From Methanofollis sp. (GTDB taxonomy: Archaea > Halobacteriota > Methanomicrobia > Methanomicrobiales > Methanofollaceae): a stretch of 17,298 nt of DNA. Where the stretch lies: positions 1 through 17,298 of the forward strand of contig JAQVHG010000020.1 in assembly GCA_028696365.1 (NCBI GenBank). The letters run 5' to 3'. This document shows, one piece after another, positions 1 through 7,450 of this stretch (position 1 is its first letter; the number at the start of each line of letters is the position of its first letter). The notes below the pieces were generated by a model. It did not search any database. It saw nothing but the letters and a program-made list of their open reading frames with translations, and was not told where the DNA came from. The position numbers and the translations under genes are program-made.

Positions 1-1400
1 CTGATCTCCCCGGCCTTCTCGGTACTGTATTCGAAGGAAGGGACGATCACCTGGGCGATGACCACCGCACGGTCGAAGAGGTTGTAGTGCTTGGTGTCCC
101 TGAGGAGGAGGTCGTGGACTGAGACATTCTCGAGTTCGATCCCCTGCTGGACCATCTCCATCCCGTACGCCTCTGGGTCAACGTCGGCGATCCCGGCAAG
201 ATAGTCGACGGCCTTCCGGTCTTCAGGCGTCGTCGTGGACATCCGCAGGACCAGAGTGTCGGAGAGAATGCCTGAGAGGAGAAGGCCGGCCGTCCTCTGG
301 TCGGGCTCGATCCCGGACTCGATGAACTTGCGGGTGACGATCGTCGAGGTCGAACCCACGGGTTCGTTGAGGAACCTGATGGGCTTGAGGGTCGAGAACG
401 CCCCGATGCGGTGGTGGTCCAGGATCTCAAGGACGTCAGCATTCTCGATCCCGTCGACTGCTTGGGAGTATTCGTTGTGGTCGACCAGGATCACCTGTTT
501 GTTGATCTCGTCGACGAAAGTGTTGCGTGAGATCATCCCGAGGAGACGGTCGTCGGCCCCGACCACACAGGCCGTCCTGTACTTGGAGTTGGAGACGACG
601 CCCTTGACGTACTCGAGGGGGTCGTTCGTCCCGACTCGTGGCATGTCGATGGCCATCACCATGCTCGCCGGGAGAGAGAGGTTGATCATCTTCCCTACCC
701 CAAAGGCGTCGAGGGCGGTTGAGAGCACGGCGATGTTCCCAGCCTTTGCGGCGTGGATGACGCGGTCGCCGACCGGTGAGCCGTCGGCAATGATGAGGGC
801 GGCGATCCCGGCCGAGATGAGGGCGAGTTGCGCCGGTTCGTTGTCGCCGACGATGGCCACGTCCCGTGAGCCCAGTCTGGAGAGCGAGACGTGAAGGGCG
901 TCGATGGCGATGTAGACCTTGCCTTCCAGGAGGTCGGGGCCAGGGACAACGATCTCGGCGCTGAGGATTTTGGCGAGAGTTTCGAGTTTGATGGGCGCAA
1001 TGGAGAGTTGCTCGATCTTTGTCCTGGTCACATAGGCGCGGGCAAGCCCGTGTTCGCTGACCAGGCCGAGGAGGTGGTCGTCGGCATCGACGATCGGCAT
1101 GTTCCGCACGCCCTGCTCGTCCATCATAGCGACGACCTCGATGGTCGGGACATCGGCGCGGGCGCTGATTGGATAGGTATATGGGAGGTCGGAGACGTTT
1201 GGTTCGACACTCTCGATGAAATACGGCTCTTCGGCTCCGAAGTGCTCGAGCACAAACCTGGTCTCCGGGTTGATCCCGCCACAGCGGGAGGCGATATATT
1301 TACCAGGTTCGCTCTGGTTGAGGAGTTCGGCGTAGCCGATGGCGCTGCATATGCTGTCGGTATCAGGGTGCTTGTGCCCGATCACATAGACTTTGTTCAT
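1..1400 (-). CDS. ppaC: Family II (Mn-dependent) inorganic pyrophosphatase with CBS-DRTGG-CBS regulatory insert, 3' end cut by window edge
   Basis: Cytoplasmic DHH-family enzyme that hydrolyses pyrophosphate to two phosphates. From ATG at 1400 about 466 residues are visible; the C-terminal DHHA2 part runs off the left edge. Seen: the metal-binding start GHKHPDTDS (H9, D13, D15), then a first CBS domain (roughly residues 70-120), a DRTGG-like segment (about 120-245) and a second CBS domain (about 250-300). The DHH core then resumes with VDHNEYSQAV, ILDHHRIGAF, GSTSTIV and LLSGILSDT. In this family the CBS/DRTGG insert binds adenine nucleotides and tunes activity to energy charge (established knowledge). 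A GGGAG stretch lies about 6 bases before the ATG. It stands alone, with a repeat-filled 1 kb gap upstream. Identity is very secure; only the end is missing. Confidence 0.95.
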   Translation of the reverse strand, partial: MNKVYVIGHKHPDTDSICSAIGYAELLNQSEPGKYIASRCGGINPETRFVLEHFGAEEPYFIESVEPNVSDLPYTYPISARADVPTIEVVAMMDEQGVRNMPIVDADDHLLGLVSEHGLARAYVTRTKIEQLSIAPIKLETLAKILSAEIVVPGPDLLEGKVYIAIDALHVSLSRLGSRDVAIVGDNEPAQLALISAGIAALIIADGSPVGDRVIHAAKAGNIAVLSTALDAFGVGKMINLSLPASMVMAIDMPRVGTNDPLEYVKGVVSNSKYRTACVVGADDRLLGMISRNTFVDEINKQVILVDHNEYSQAVDGIENADVLEILDHHRIGAFSTLKPIRFLNEPVGSTSTIVTRKFIESGIEPDQRTAGLLLSGILSDTLVLRMSTTTPEDRKAVDYLAGIADVDPEAYGMEMVQQGIELENVSVHDLLLRDTKHYNLFDRAVVIAQVIVPSFEYSTEKAGEI

Positions 1401-1597
1401 CTGCATTCTCCCTCGGGATCTTGGTCTCATACTCTTGCCGCTCACTCCTCATATCTCCTTCCCCCTGAGGGAGGGAGGTCTAGAAGAAGAGTGCGGGTTA
1501 AACTTTGTTTCTGATGGGTGCGACATATTATTTGGGTGTAGTGAGAGCCCTTGATCACGCCCTCCATAACTCGGCGGCGAAGAGGGTACCACATATC

Positions 1598-1913
1598 GGC
1601 CCTGGAAAATGGGTGGAGTGGCCTTCTTATCATGTATTTTCCCCTCTTGATCGCACCGGGGGTTGCACCCACCACACGATATAGTCAAGGACGGCAATAC
1701 CTCTTCATGCCCATCTATTCTGCCGTCCAGTCCCTAGCCCTATCTTCATCCCCATGGAACGAGTGAGAGCGAGTTCGAGAAAATCTTTGATTTTTGCTGT
1801 CCGCGGGCTGCAAGCGTTAGCGATGATGAAGACTCATAGCCTCTGCCATACACGATTGGGGAGGTGGTCGATTCACGTTCGCGTGAGGAAGGAGTAAGGA
1901 TTTCTACAGAGCC
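1598..1913 (+). repeat. MITE-like repeat, copy 1 (degenerate, with an extra internal segment)
   Basis: The left end resembles the family terminal repeat (GGCCCTGGAAAAT); the right end GGATTTCTACAGAGCC is its inverted partner. The interior carries family landmarks in order: CACACGATATAGTCAAGGAC, CTCTTCATG, TCTGCCGTCC and CCCTATCTTCATCC. It then carries a variant tail with GGTGGTCGATTCACGTTC, shared with the copy ending at 3700. At 316 bp it is longer than the 230-240 bp typical copies, and no clear target duplication remains. Assigned by alignment by eye. Confidence 0.65.
1780..1794. repeat. Small recurring hairpin (AAAATC-TTT-GATTTT)
   Basis: A 6-bp perfect inverted repeat with a TTT loop. 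Related hairpins lie at 4810-4824 (AAGATC-TTT-GATCTT), 5126-5142 and 11539-11555. This copy differs from the 4810 copy by paired changes on both arms, so base pairing is kept. It sits downstream of a GAGTGAGAGCGAGTTCGAGA stretch that also recurs near the other copies. Confidence 0.5.
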
Positions 1914-1921
1914 CATTTTAT

Positions 1922-2091
1922 GTCTTTGTAGGATAGCGGCGGACGGCATCCAGTAATTTAAGATCTTTTATTCAGCCTTCCCGGTCCTATCTTCATCCTG
2001 GAGGTTCGGAGGCAGAGCTCCCGACGCGAGCATAAGAGAAAGCGACGGAACGATATTCAAACCAGGAAAAGGTTAGGTTTTCTACAGAACC
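1922..2091 (+). repeat. MITE-like repeat fragment (right half)
   Basis: Contains the family core CAGCCTTCCCGGTCCTATCT followed by TTCATCCTGGAGGTTCGGAG and a decayed G/C hairpin (GAGGCAGAGCTCCC). It ends in the right terminal repeat GGTTTTCTACAGAACC at 2076-2091. The left terminal repeat is not convincingly preserved; GTCTTTGTAGGATAG at 1922 may be a remnant. Confidence 0.55.
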
Positions 2092-2179
2092 AATCTTAGA
2101 ACATATCCCAAAACTCACTGTGGTTGAAAATGACCTTGAACTGAGTATTTCGTTCCTGAATTTCTTAACCCTATCCTCG

Positions 2180-2375
2180 ATCAGGGGGCTTGACCGCTCC
2201 CCGGACCCCCCCGCGTCACGATAGGTCGTGGATGACAATCCCTCTTCATGATCTTTTCTCTGCCTTCCCGGCCCTATCTTCATCCTGGGGGTCCGGGGGC
2301 AGAGCCCCCGGCACGGTGGAGTTGGAAGAAATGAAGGCATGGTTGGGCAACGAAGAGAGGAAGGATTTCTCCACC
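2180..2375 (+). repeat. MITE-like repeat, truncated at the left, with intact core hairpin
   Basis: Carries CACGATAGGTCGTGGATGAC, CCCTCTTCATGATC, CTGCCTTCCCGGCCCTATCT and the strongest internal hairpin of the family: CCGGGGGC (2293-2300), loop AGA, GCCCCCGG (2304-2311). It ends with a degenerate right terminal repeat, GGATTTCTCCACC. The left terminal repeat is not recognisable. Confidence 0.6.
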
Positions 2376-2442
2376 ACATTCAGTGCTCTCTTCTGAGAAG
2401 GGGGAGGACGGGAGAGTTTTGGGATGACTTCTTATGGAAGGT

Positions 2443-3015
2443 TTATTTCTTGAAGACCTGCCCAGCCGAGAAGGCCTTCGCGATCTCAGGGCCGACGCCG
2501 TGGTACGTCCTGCATGCCGAGTCGTAGATGAAGGGCATGAGTTTTTCTATCACTGGGTTTCCGTCCTCGCCAAGGACCGACTCGTCCACCCTGACGTCGA
2601 CAATCTCGCCGATGAACTGGGTATGGACACCGATCTCGACGGTCTGCGAGACCCGGCACTCGAGGACGACCGGAAACTCCTCGATGTAGGGGGCGTTCAC
2701 CTGGGTGGCCTTTGCAGCGGTGAGACCCGCGGCGGCGATCTTGTCGGTGTTCTTGCCTGACTCGATCCCGAAGTAGTCGGCCTCCGCGACATACTTCTCA
2801 GAGGGGATGCAGATGGTGAAGGCCTGCGTCGCCATGAGGTTTTCATAGGTCTTCCTCGACTTCTGAACCGATACCGCAACCGACGGCGGGTTCGAGGAGC
2901 AGATCCCGCCCCACGCTGCGTTCATGGCATTGGGGGTACCCTCGGTGTCGTATGTGCAGACGATCAGCACTGGATGCGGATACAGCAGTGTCTTTGCACC
3001 GATTGATCTCTTCAT
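2443..3015 (-). CDS. Flavin reductase / flavoredoxin family protein
   Basis: A 190-residue cytoplasmic FMN-binding protein of the flavin reductase-like split-barrel family (flavoredoxin type). Seen: the N-terminal VLIVCTYDTEGTPNAMNAAW segment with the following GICSSNPPSVAVSV, KSRKTYENL and FTICIPSE, as found in flavoredoxin-like proteins. Next come YFGIESGKNTDK, then ECRVSQTVEIGVHTQFIGEI, which shapes the flavin pocket and dimer interface. Length fits the family. In methanogens such proteins are thought to move electrons or act as FMN reductases; the partner here is unknown. Start ATG at 3015 has only a weak purine stretch (GTAGAGAAG) before it. It is monocistronic between repeat-rich gaps. 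Confidence 0.88.
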   Translation of the reverse strand: MKRSIGAKTLLYPHPVLIVCTYDTEGTPNAMNAAWGGICSSNPPSVAVSVQKSRKTYENLMATQAFTICIPSEKYVAEADYFGIESGKNTDKIAAAGLTAAKATQVNAPYIEEFPVVLECRVSQTVEIGVHTQFIGEIVDVRVDESVLGEDGNPVIEKLMPFIYDSACRTYHGVGPEIAKAFSAGQVFKK

Positions 3016-3120
3016 GCTTCTCTACTGGGCGGCGGAGGGTAAGGTTCTTGCGCCGAAGTGCACGGGAAAAATGACGGAGATAGAGGTGGAACCGTCGTCG
3101 GTGTGGCGGGGATGATTTTC

Positions 3121-3446
3121 GGCTCTGGAAAAACCTCCGGATGATCCTCTCTGGCGAGGGATCTGCCGTGCGAAGACCTGCGGGGCTTCTCAAGTTCGCT
3201 CCGCCCACACCCCCCTGACCACCTGCTACCACGACGATGAAGATAGGAGTGAGGCGGCACACCCTCTTGAACGACACCGCACTTCAGATAATTCCTCCAC
3301 TCGCCTATCAAGGCCTGAGTAGTTTTGGGATGACCTCGACCATAAAGAGAGTGCTGCCGTCTTCGACCTATCATGTGGCGGGGGGTTCGGGGGGCGGCCA
3401 AGCCCCCCGCAAGAGAGAGAGAGATCCAGAGAGTTTCTACAGAGCC
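3121..3446 (-). repeat. MITE-like repeat, inverted orientation, with internal extra sequence
   Basis: The plus-strand left end GGCTCTGGAAAAACCTC pairs with the right end GAGTTTCTACAGAGCC as terminal inverted repeats. The right half (GACCATAAAGAGAGTGCTGC, ATCATGTGGCG, then the GGGGGG...CCCCCC hairpin near 3383-3410) is nearly identical to 9226-9300 and 11362-11442. The flanks TGATTTTC (3113-3120) and CCATTTTC (3447-3454) match at 6 of 8 positions, consistent with a decayed 8-bp target duplication. At 326 bp it exceeds the typical copy and has about 100 bp of unrelated interior. Confidence 0.72.
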
Positions 3447-3462
3447 CCATTTTCAATTTTTT

Positions 3463-3700
3463 TGCTCTGGAGAAATCTTCTTGACGACGTCCTTATGGCA
3501 GAGGGCATGCGGCCCCCCTGATCTTCTTGGCTATATGATAAACGATAGATTGTGTCGTGGACCGCAACACTCTCTTCATGTTCATCTGCCTTCCCGGCTC
3601 CATCGCTTTCCTGGAATCTGGGGGGGCTTCGGCGCGATCGATGGGGGAAGGTGGTCGAATCACGTTCACATCAGGAATTGGTGAGAAATTCTACTGAAAA
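3463..3700 (+). repeat. MITE-like repeat, forward orientation, decayed right end
   Basis: The left end GCTCTGGAGAAATCTTC matches the terminal repeat; the right end AAATTCTACTGAAAA is a decayed partner. The interior has AACGATAGATTGTGTCGTGG, CTCTCTTCATGTTCATCTGC and CTTCCCGGCTCCATC, plus the variant tail GGTGGTCGAATCACGTTCAC shared with 1867-1885. Length is 238 bp. Flanks AATTTTTT and GATTTTTC agree at 6 of 8 positions, again suggesting an old 8-bp duplication in AT-rich sequence. Confidence 0.68.
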
Positions 3701-3742
3701 GATTTTTCATTTTTCTGATATGTAGAGAGTCCACACACAATT

Positions 3743-3754
3743 CACATATATTTT
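3743..3754 (+). promoter_or_regulatory. Putative archaeal TATA box for the 3856 gene
   Basis: CACATATATTTT lies in an AT-rich patch about 100 bases upstream of the start at 3856; a second candidate, ATGAATATATTC, sits about 15 bases further on. Either would give a 5' leader of roughly 65-85 bases. Position and composition are the only evidence. Confidence 0.4.
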
Positions 3755-3855
3755 CATGAATATATTCTGCGCAAGACATACGAGGCTTCCCCCGTCTCCC
3801 TAGCCCCTAAGCGTCCCCAGGCCAGGAGAGACCTGAGGATCGCAGGAGAAGATGC

Positions 3856-4460
3856 ATGAACAAAAATCAGATTGCAGGGCTTGTCCTGGTGGTGCTGATC
3901 GGTTTCCTGCTCGCAGCACTCTTTCTCCTCGCGCCCGAGGAGGAGGGGCCACAGGTCTCCCCTGAAACCGTCCCGCCCGGAGAGATCCCAGCACTTGTTG
4001 CCGAAGCAGAAAAGTACGCCATATCAAACTTCACCGGTGCGGTCGCCGGCGACGCCGTCATGGTGACGTCGCTGGACATACCCTCCGTGACTTCTATCTC
4101 ATCCCCTTCTACCAGAACGACGAACTCGTTGCCGTTGCCGATGTCTCCATCACCGAGAACAGGACGCCCAATTACCAGGATGTATTTGACTACCCTGACC
4201 CTGCCGCCGCCCTGACCTCTCTTCCCCTTGCAGAGGCAAGGCAGGCACTTGGCGAGGCAGGGTATATTGAAGGGAACTGGACGGCACGTGTGGTGAGCAT
4301 GAACTGCGAAGAACCGATCAGGCCGTACTTCTGGGAGTGTAAGGAGGAGAGAGGTGAGAAAGTGTATGTCGGCTACGACCGCTACGACGAGGTTGTCAGG
4401 GTCTATGCCGAAGTGACTCCAAGGACAAAGGCGGGAGGAGAGGCTGCAACAGATGAGTGA
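3856..4460 (+). pseudogene. Membrane-anchored hypothetical protein, disrupted by one frameshift
   Basis: Starts at ATG 3856 with AGGAG 7 bases upstream. Residues 6-27 form one hydrophobic segment (GLVLVVLIGFLLAALFLLAP), then an acidic/proline linker. This suggests an N-terminally anchored protein with the rest outside the membrane. Around 4078-4080 the frame breaks: the first frame reads on only to a stop near 4215 with poor coding character. The frame one base back instead continues with RDFYLIPFYQNDELVAVADV, EARQALGEAGYIEGNW, RPYFWECKEERGEKVYVGYD and stops at TGA 4458-4460. Joined, the protein would be about 201 residues. A single missing base after 4077 explains it: a real mutation or a sequencing error. 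No family recognised with confidence. Confidence 0.7.
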
Positions 4461-4809
4461 GGTAGAGAGGGGTCACAAGCGATCTTTGGAACAGTCCAGA
4501 TAATACAGGACCAGATCATCTCCTCGGGTCCTTGTCCATCGTCACTGGCAGGTTCTGAGGGTGCAATACACCGATGAAGGGATACGAGTACACTCACCAT
4601 CCCACTCTCAAGACTACTCTTCATTCATCACATAACAGCGCTCATGAGATCCCTGGCCCCTGAGTTCCTCATCATGAGGATTAAAGGGGACGACCATCAG
4701 CCCAAAATATGATTACCTCCCCTCCACCCGATCCTCGCCTCTCGCCATCGTGGGGAATGAGCACGAGTGAGTTTGAGAATACAGGGAAGCAAAGATTCCC
4801 ATTGACTGG

Positions 4810-4824
4810 AAGATCTTTGATCTT
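4810..4824. repeat. Small recurring hairpin (AAGATC-TTT-GATCTT)
   Basis: Perfect 6-bp arms with a TTT loop, related to the hairpins at 1780-1794, 5126-5142 and 11539-11555. It is preceded by the recurring GAGTGAGTTTGAGAA context (near 4766). Confidence 0.5.
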
Positions 4825-4884
4825 TCGTGGATCTCTGATTTTCACCATGCGACCAGAGGAAGTGTGAATAAATGTTCAATTTTT

Positions 4885-5116
4885 TGCTCTGGAGAAATCC
4901 TCTTTGACGACGCTCTCCGCCGGAGGGTGTGCTGCCCCCTGGTCTCCCCGCAACACGATAGAGTCGAGGAGGGCAACGCACTCGTCATGGTCATTGATTA
5001 AGGTGGACTCGATGATCTTGGAGAAGGTTGTGCTGTTTACGACCGATCTTTGCGCGAAGGTTCGGGGCAGCACACCCCACACCACTGGGAGTCGTCAAGA
5101 GGATTTCTACAGGGCT
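4885..5116 (+). repeat. MITE-like repeat, near full length
   Basis: The left terminal repeat GCTCTGGAGAAATCCTC and the right end GAGGATTTCTACAGGGCT are good inverted partners. The interior has GCCCCCTGGTCTCCCCGCAA, CACGATAGAGTCGAGGAGGG, CTCGTCATGGTCAT and a variant of the second hairpin (TTCGGGGCAGCACACCCC). Length is 232 bp. No convincing target duplication. Confidence 0.72.
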
Positions 5117-5152
5117 CAAAAATGAGAAGATCGTTGATCTTCGATTGAGCCC
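5112..5152. repeat. Nested 41-nt hairpin at the end of the repeat
   Basis: Outer arms GGGCTCA (5112-5118) and TGAGCCC (5146-5152) enclose inner arms GAAGATC (5126-5132) and GATCTTC (5136-5142) with a GTT loop. Both arm pairs are perfect 7-bp matches with short internal bulges. The outer left arm overlaps the terminal repeat of the 4885 copy and the inner stem belongs to the GATC hairpin family, so two repeat families meet here. Confidence 0.6.
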
Positions 5153-5223
5153 ACGGCGTGTATGATAGGGAAGACGGTAGAATCACGCTCGCACCTATAG
5201 TTGGTGGAGGTTTCTACAAAGCC
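5153..5223 (+). repeat. MITE-like repeat fragment (right end only)
   Basis: Contains GATAGGGAAGACGGTAGAAT followed by CACGCTCGC, similar to the variant tail at 1851-1890 and 3637-3675. It ends with the right terminal repeat GGAGGTTTCTACAAAGCC at 5206-5223. No left half. Confidence 0.55.
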
Positions 5224-5260
5224 ATAATATCACACACCGGGCCCCTCATCCCGCCCAGCA

Positions 5261-5270
5261 GAAAAAAAGA
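5261..5270 (-). terminator. T-tract terminator of the hexuloisomerase-aminotransferase-peptidase operon
   Basis: On the minus strand the peptidase stop codon is followed within 2 bases by a run of seven T. Archaeal transcription commonly ends at such T-runs without a hairpin. Position directly behind the last gene of the operon supports the call. Confidence 0.55.
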
Positions 5271-5271
5271 T

Positions 5272-6306
5272 TCAGAAGTCCGGCTTGGACTTCAGGGCCT
5301 CGACGAGGAGCGCCGCACCGTTCTCGATATCGGCGAGATCGAGCACCTCGACCGGAGAGTGGATGTACCTCGTCGGGATGCTCAGCGTCGTCGCCGGGAT
5401 CCCGCCCCGCTCCAGGTGGATAGAGGTGGCATCAGTGGTCCCGCCCTTCCCGACCTCGAGCTGGTAGGGTATCTCCTTTGCCTCGGCCGCCTGCCGCAGC
5501 CATGCGACGACCTTGCGGTTCGCGATGAGCCCGCGACCGTTGCTGTCGACGATGGTGATCACCGGACCGGCCCCCATCTCCAGGGAGGCGTCCTTCTTCT
5601 CGATCCCCGGGTGGTCGCCAGGGATCGTGGTGTCGGTGGCGATGGCGCAGTCAGGGTTGAGCGAGTAGGCGACGGTCTTTGCCCCCTTCAGCCCGACCTC
5701 CTCCTGCACGGTGAAGACCCCATAGATGGTGTGCGGCGACTCGACCTTCTTGAGCGTCTCGATGAGCATCGCACACCCTGCACGGTTGTCGAAGGCCTTG
5801 CCAGTCATCCGCGTGTTTGCGAGGGGCCGGAACTCCCTATCAATGCTGACCGGCGTGCCGACCTCGATCCCGAGCGCCGCGGCATCCTCAGCCGAGGTCG
5901 CACCGATATCGATGAACATGTCGTCCACCTTGGGCGGACGCTTGCGGTCCTCCTCCTTCATCACATGGGGCGGCTTGCCGCCGACCACGCCATAGACCGG
6001 GCCCTTCGTCCCGTGGAGCACGACACGCTGGGCATAGAGCGTGGGGTCGTACCATCCGCCGATGGTGACGAACCTGACAAAGCCCTTCTCATCGACATAC
6101 TTGACCATCGCCCCGATCTCGTCCATGTGCGCCGCAAGCAGGACCGAGAAATCGTCGCCCTTCTTGACAGCGATGAGGTTGCCCATCGAGTCTTCCCTGA
6201 TCTCGTCGACAAAGGGTGCGACCTCGGCCCTGATGACCTCGGCGACGCTCCCCTCGCTCCCCGAGATCCCGTGGGCATTGGAGAGTTTTTTCAAGAGTTC
6301 TTTCAT
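5272..6306 (-). CDS. M42 family metallo-aminopeptidase (TET-type)
   Basis: Cytoplasmic dizinc or dicobalt aminopeptidase that trims peptides from the proteasome and other proteases; M42 enzymes usually form 12-subunit tetrahedra. All family residues are present: AAHMDEIG (H60, D62), AFDNR (bridging D173), VQEEVG (catalytic E202, ligand E203), ATDTT (D225) and RYIHSPVE (H316). The 344-residue length is typical. I prefer ATG at 6306 because AGGTG lies 6 bases upstream; a GTG at 6315 would overlap that ribosome binding site and add only three residues. It is the last gene of a three-gene operon, 26 bases behind the aminotransferase, and is followed by a T-tract. Substrate preference (acidic, hydrophobic or basic residues) cannot be read from the sequence. 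Confidence 0.94.
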   Translation of the reverse strand: MKELLKKLSNAHGISGSEGSVAEVIRAEVAPFVDEIREDSMGNLIAVKKGDDFSVLLAAHMDEIGAMVKYVDEKGFVRFVTIGGWYDPTLYAQRVVLHGTKGPVYGVVGGKPPHVMKEEDRKRPPKVDDMFIDIGATSAEDAAALGIEVGTPVSIDREFRPLANTRMTGKAFDNRAGCAMLIETLKKVESPHTIYGVFTVQEEVGLKGAKTVAYSLNPDCAIATDTTIPGDHPGIEKKDASLEMGAGPVITIVDSNGRGLIANRKVVAWLRQAAEAKEIPYQLEVGKGGTTDATSIHLERGGIPATTLSIPTRYIHSPVEVLDLADIENGAALLVEALKSKPDF

Positions 6307-6332
6307 ATCATCCACCTTTCTTTTCTGAGACC

Positions 6333-7445
6333 TTAATCTTCAAGGACCGCCTCGGCGATCCTGGCCAGCGCTCTACGCAGATCGTCCTGCGAGGCGGCAT
6401 AACTGATCCTGGCGTACTCGGGCGCGCAGGTACCGAAGGCCGAGCCCGGCACGATGATCACCCCTTTCTCGATGATCTTCGCAAAGAGATTCTGGCCCAT
6501 CGGGACAAACGCATAGAACGCCCCCTCAGGCACCGGGAACTTCAACCCCAGGTCGGCAAGCCCGGTACAGAGGAGGTCGCGGCGTGCCCGATATTCCTCA
6601 CGCATCGCCGCCACCGGCGACTGGTCCCCGGTGAGCGCCGCCAGCGCCGCATACTGCGAGATGGACGTGGCGCAGGCCTGGCAGTACTGGTGGACCTTGA
6701 TGCACTCCTCCACCACCGCCTCAGGCGCGGCCATATACCCCAGACGCCACCCGGTCATCGAATAAGTCTTGGAGGTGGCGTTGATGGTCACGACGTCCTC
6801 GCCAAACCGCGCCGCACTCACGTGAGGTTTGCCATAGGTGAAGTGCTCGTAGACCTCGTCTGCGACGACGGTGACTCCCTTGTCCTCGGCATACTCGACC
6901 AAAGCCTTCACCGACTCCTCGCTCTCCACCATCCCGGTCGGGTTTGCAGGCGTGTTCAGGACGAGCAGACGGGCGCCGTCCATCTGCTCCTTGGCCGCTT
7001 CCACGTCGAGGTGAAGAGAGGCGTCGAGCCCGAGCCCCTCGGTCCGGCCGCCGGCAAGCGTGGCAAGCGCCGCGTACGAGACAAAGCCAGGGTCGGCGAT
7101 GAGCACCCGGTCGCCTTCGTCCACCAGGGCCTGCATCACGATATGGAGAGCCTCGCTCGCCCCCGCCGTGACGAGCACCTGGTCAGGCGAGTACGAGAGG
7201 GCGTTCTCGCGCCTGAACTTCTCGCTCACTGCCTCGCGCAGTTCAGGGATCCCGGCGTTCATCGTGTAGCCAGTCATCCCCTGGTCGATCGCCCGCTTTG
7301 CCGCCTCCCTGATCGGGGTCGGCGTCGGGAAATCGGGCTGGCCGAGACCAAGATTGATCGAGTCCTCGCCTGCCCCTTCAAACATCTTCCTGATCCCCGA
7401 GATTTCGATCCCGCGGACCCGCTCTGCAAACCGCTCTTCAGCCAT
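6333..7445 (-). CDS. Class I/II (fold type I) PLP-dependent aminotransferase
   Basis: A 370-residue cytoplasmic pyridoxal-phosphate aminotransferase, aspartate/aromatic aminotransferase-like (subgroup I-gamma style). Seen: NLGLGQPDFPTP near residue 31, TAGASEAL (93-100) for phosphate binding, NTPANPTG (N168), VVADEVYE (D196, Y199) and SKTYSMTGWRLGY with PLP lysine K226 and R234. GAFYAFVPM follows, and YARISYA near the C terminus carries the carboxylate-binding arginine. The start at ATG 7445 lies 5 bases after the stop of the upstream hexuloisomerase gene. A GAGTGAT ribosome binding site overlaps that stop, which points to translational coupling; a longer frame from 7475 would eat into the upstream gene. 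The exact amino acid used is not predictable; aspartate, alanine or aromatic acids are all possible. Confidence 0.93.
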   Translation of the reverse strand: MAEERFAERVRGIEISGIRKMFEGAGEDSINLGLGQPDFPTPTPIREAAKRAIDQGMTGYTMNAGIPELREAVSEKFRRENALSYSPDQVLVTAGASEALHIVMQALVDEGDRVLIADPGFVSYAALATLAGGRTEGLGLDASLHLDVEAAKEQMDGARLLVLNTPANPTGMVESEESVKALVEYAEDKGVTVVADEVYEHFTYGKPHVSAARFGEDVVTINATSKTYSMTGWRLGYMAAPEAVVEECIKVHQYCQACATSISQYAALAALTGDQSPVAAMREEYRARRDLLCTGLADLGLKFPVPEGAFYAFVPMGQNLFAKIIEKGVIIVPGSAFGTCAPEYARISYAASQDDLRRALARIAEAVLED

Positions 7446-7450
7446 ACCGA

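Larger units (their letters stand above)
1401..2442. other. 1.04-kb intergenic region filled with degenerate repeat copies
   Basis: No convincing coding frame on either strand: short frames are arginine/serine/proline-rich shadows without conserved motifs. The region holds one nearly full MITE-like copy (1598-1913), two right-end fragments (1922-2091 and 2180-2375) and a small hairpin of the GATC type at 1780-1794. Positions 1401-1597 contain the upstream region of the pyrophosphatase gene; I see no strong TATA box there. Confidence 0.7.
3016..3855. other. 840-bp intergenic region with two adjacent MITE-like copies and a promoter
   Basis: No credible coding sequence. Holds an inverted-orientation repeat (3121-3446), a second copy starting only 16 bases later (3463-3700), and the AT-rich promoter region of the gene starting at 3856. 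Positions 3016-3120 are the upstream region of the flavin reductase gene. Confidence 0.7.
4461..5271. other. 811-bp intergenic region, repeats in the right half
   Basis: Positions 4461-4760 show no coding frame, RNA gene or repeat I can recognise. From about 4760 the sequence carries recurring motifs: a GATC-type hairpin at 4810-4824, a full MITE-like copy 4885-5116, a strong nested hairpin 5112-5152, and a right-end fragment to 5223. A T-tract terminator for the peptidase operon lies at 5261-5270. Confidence 0.65.

Noticed and set aside
3012..3521. Several 90-140 codon frames within the 3016-3855 gap
   Set aside because: They follow the repeat sequence in various frames, have low-complexity composition, and the same frames appear broken in other repeat copies.
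5158..6336. Long open frame (392 codons) on the + strand opposite the M42 peptidase
   Set aside because: Antisense shadow in GC-rich DNA: Arg/Asp/Leu-rich, no family motifs, while the minus strand has a complete peptidase with all metal ligands.
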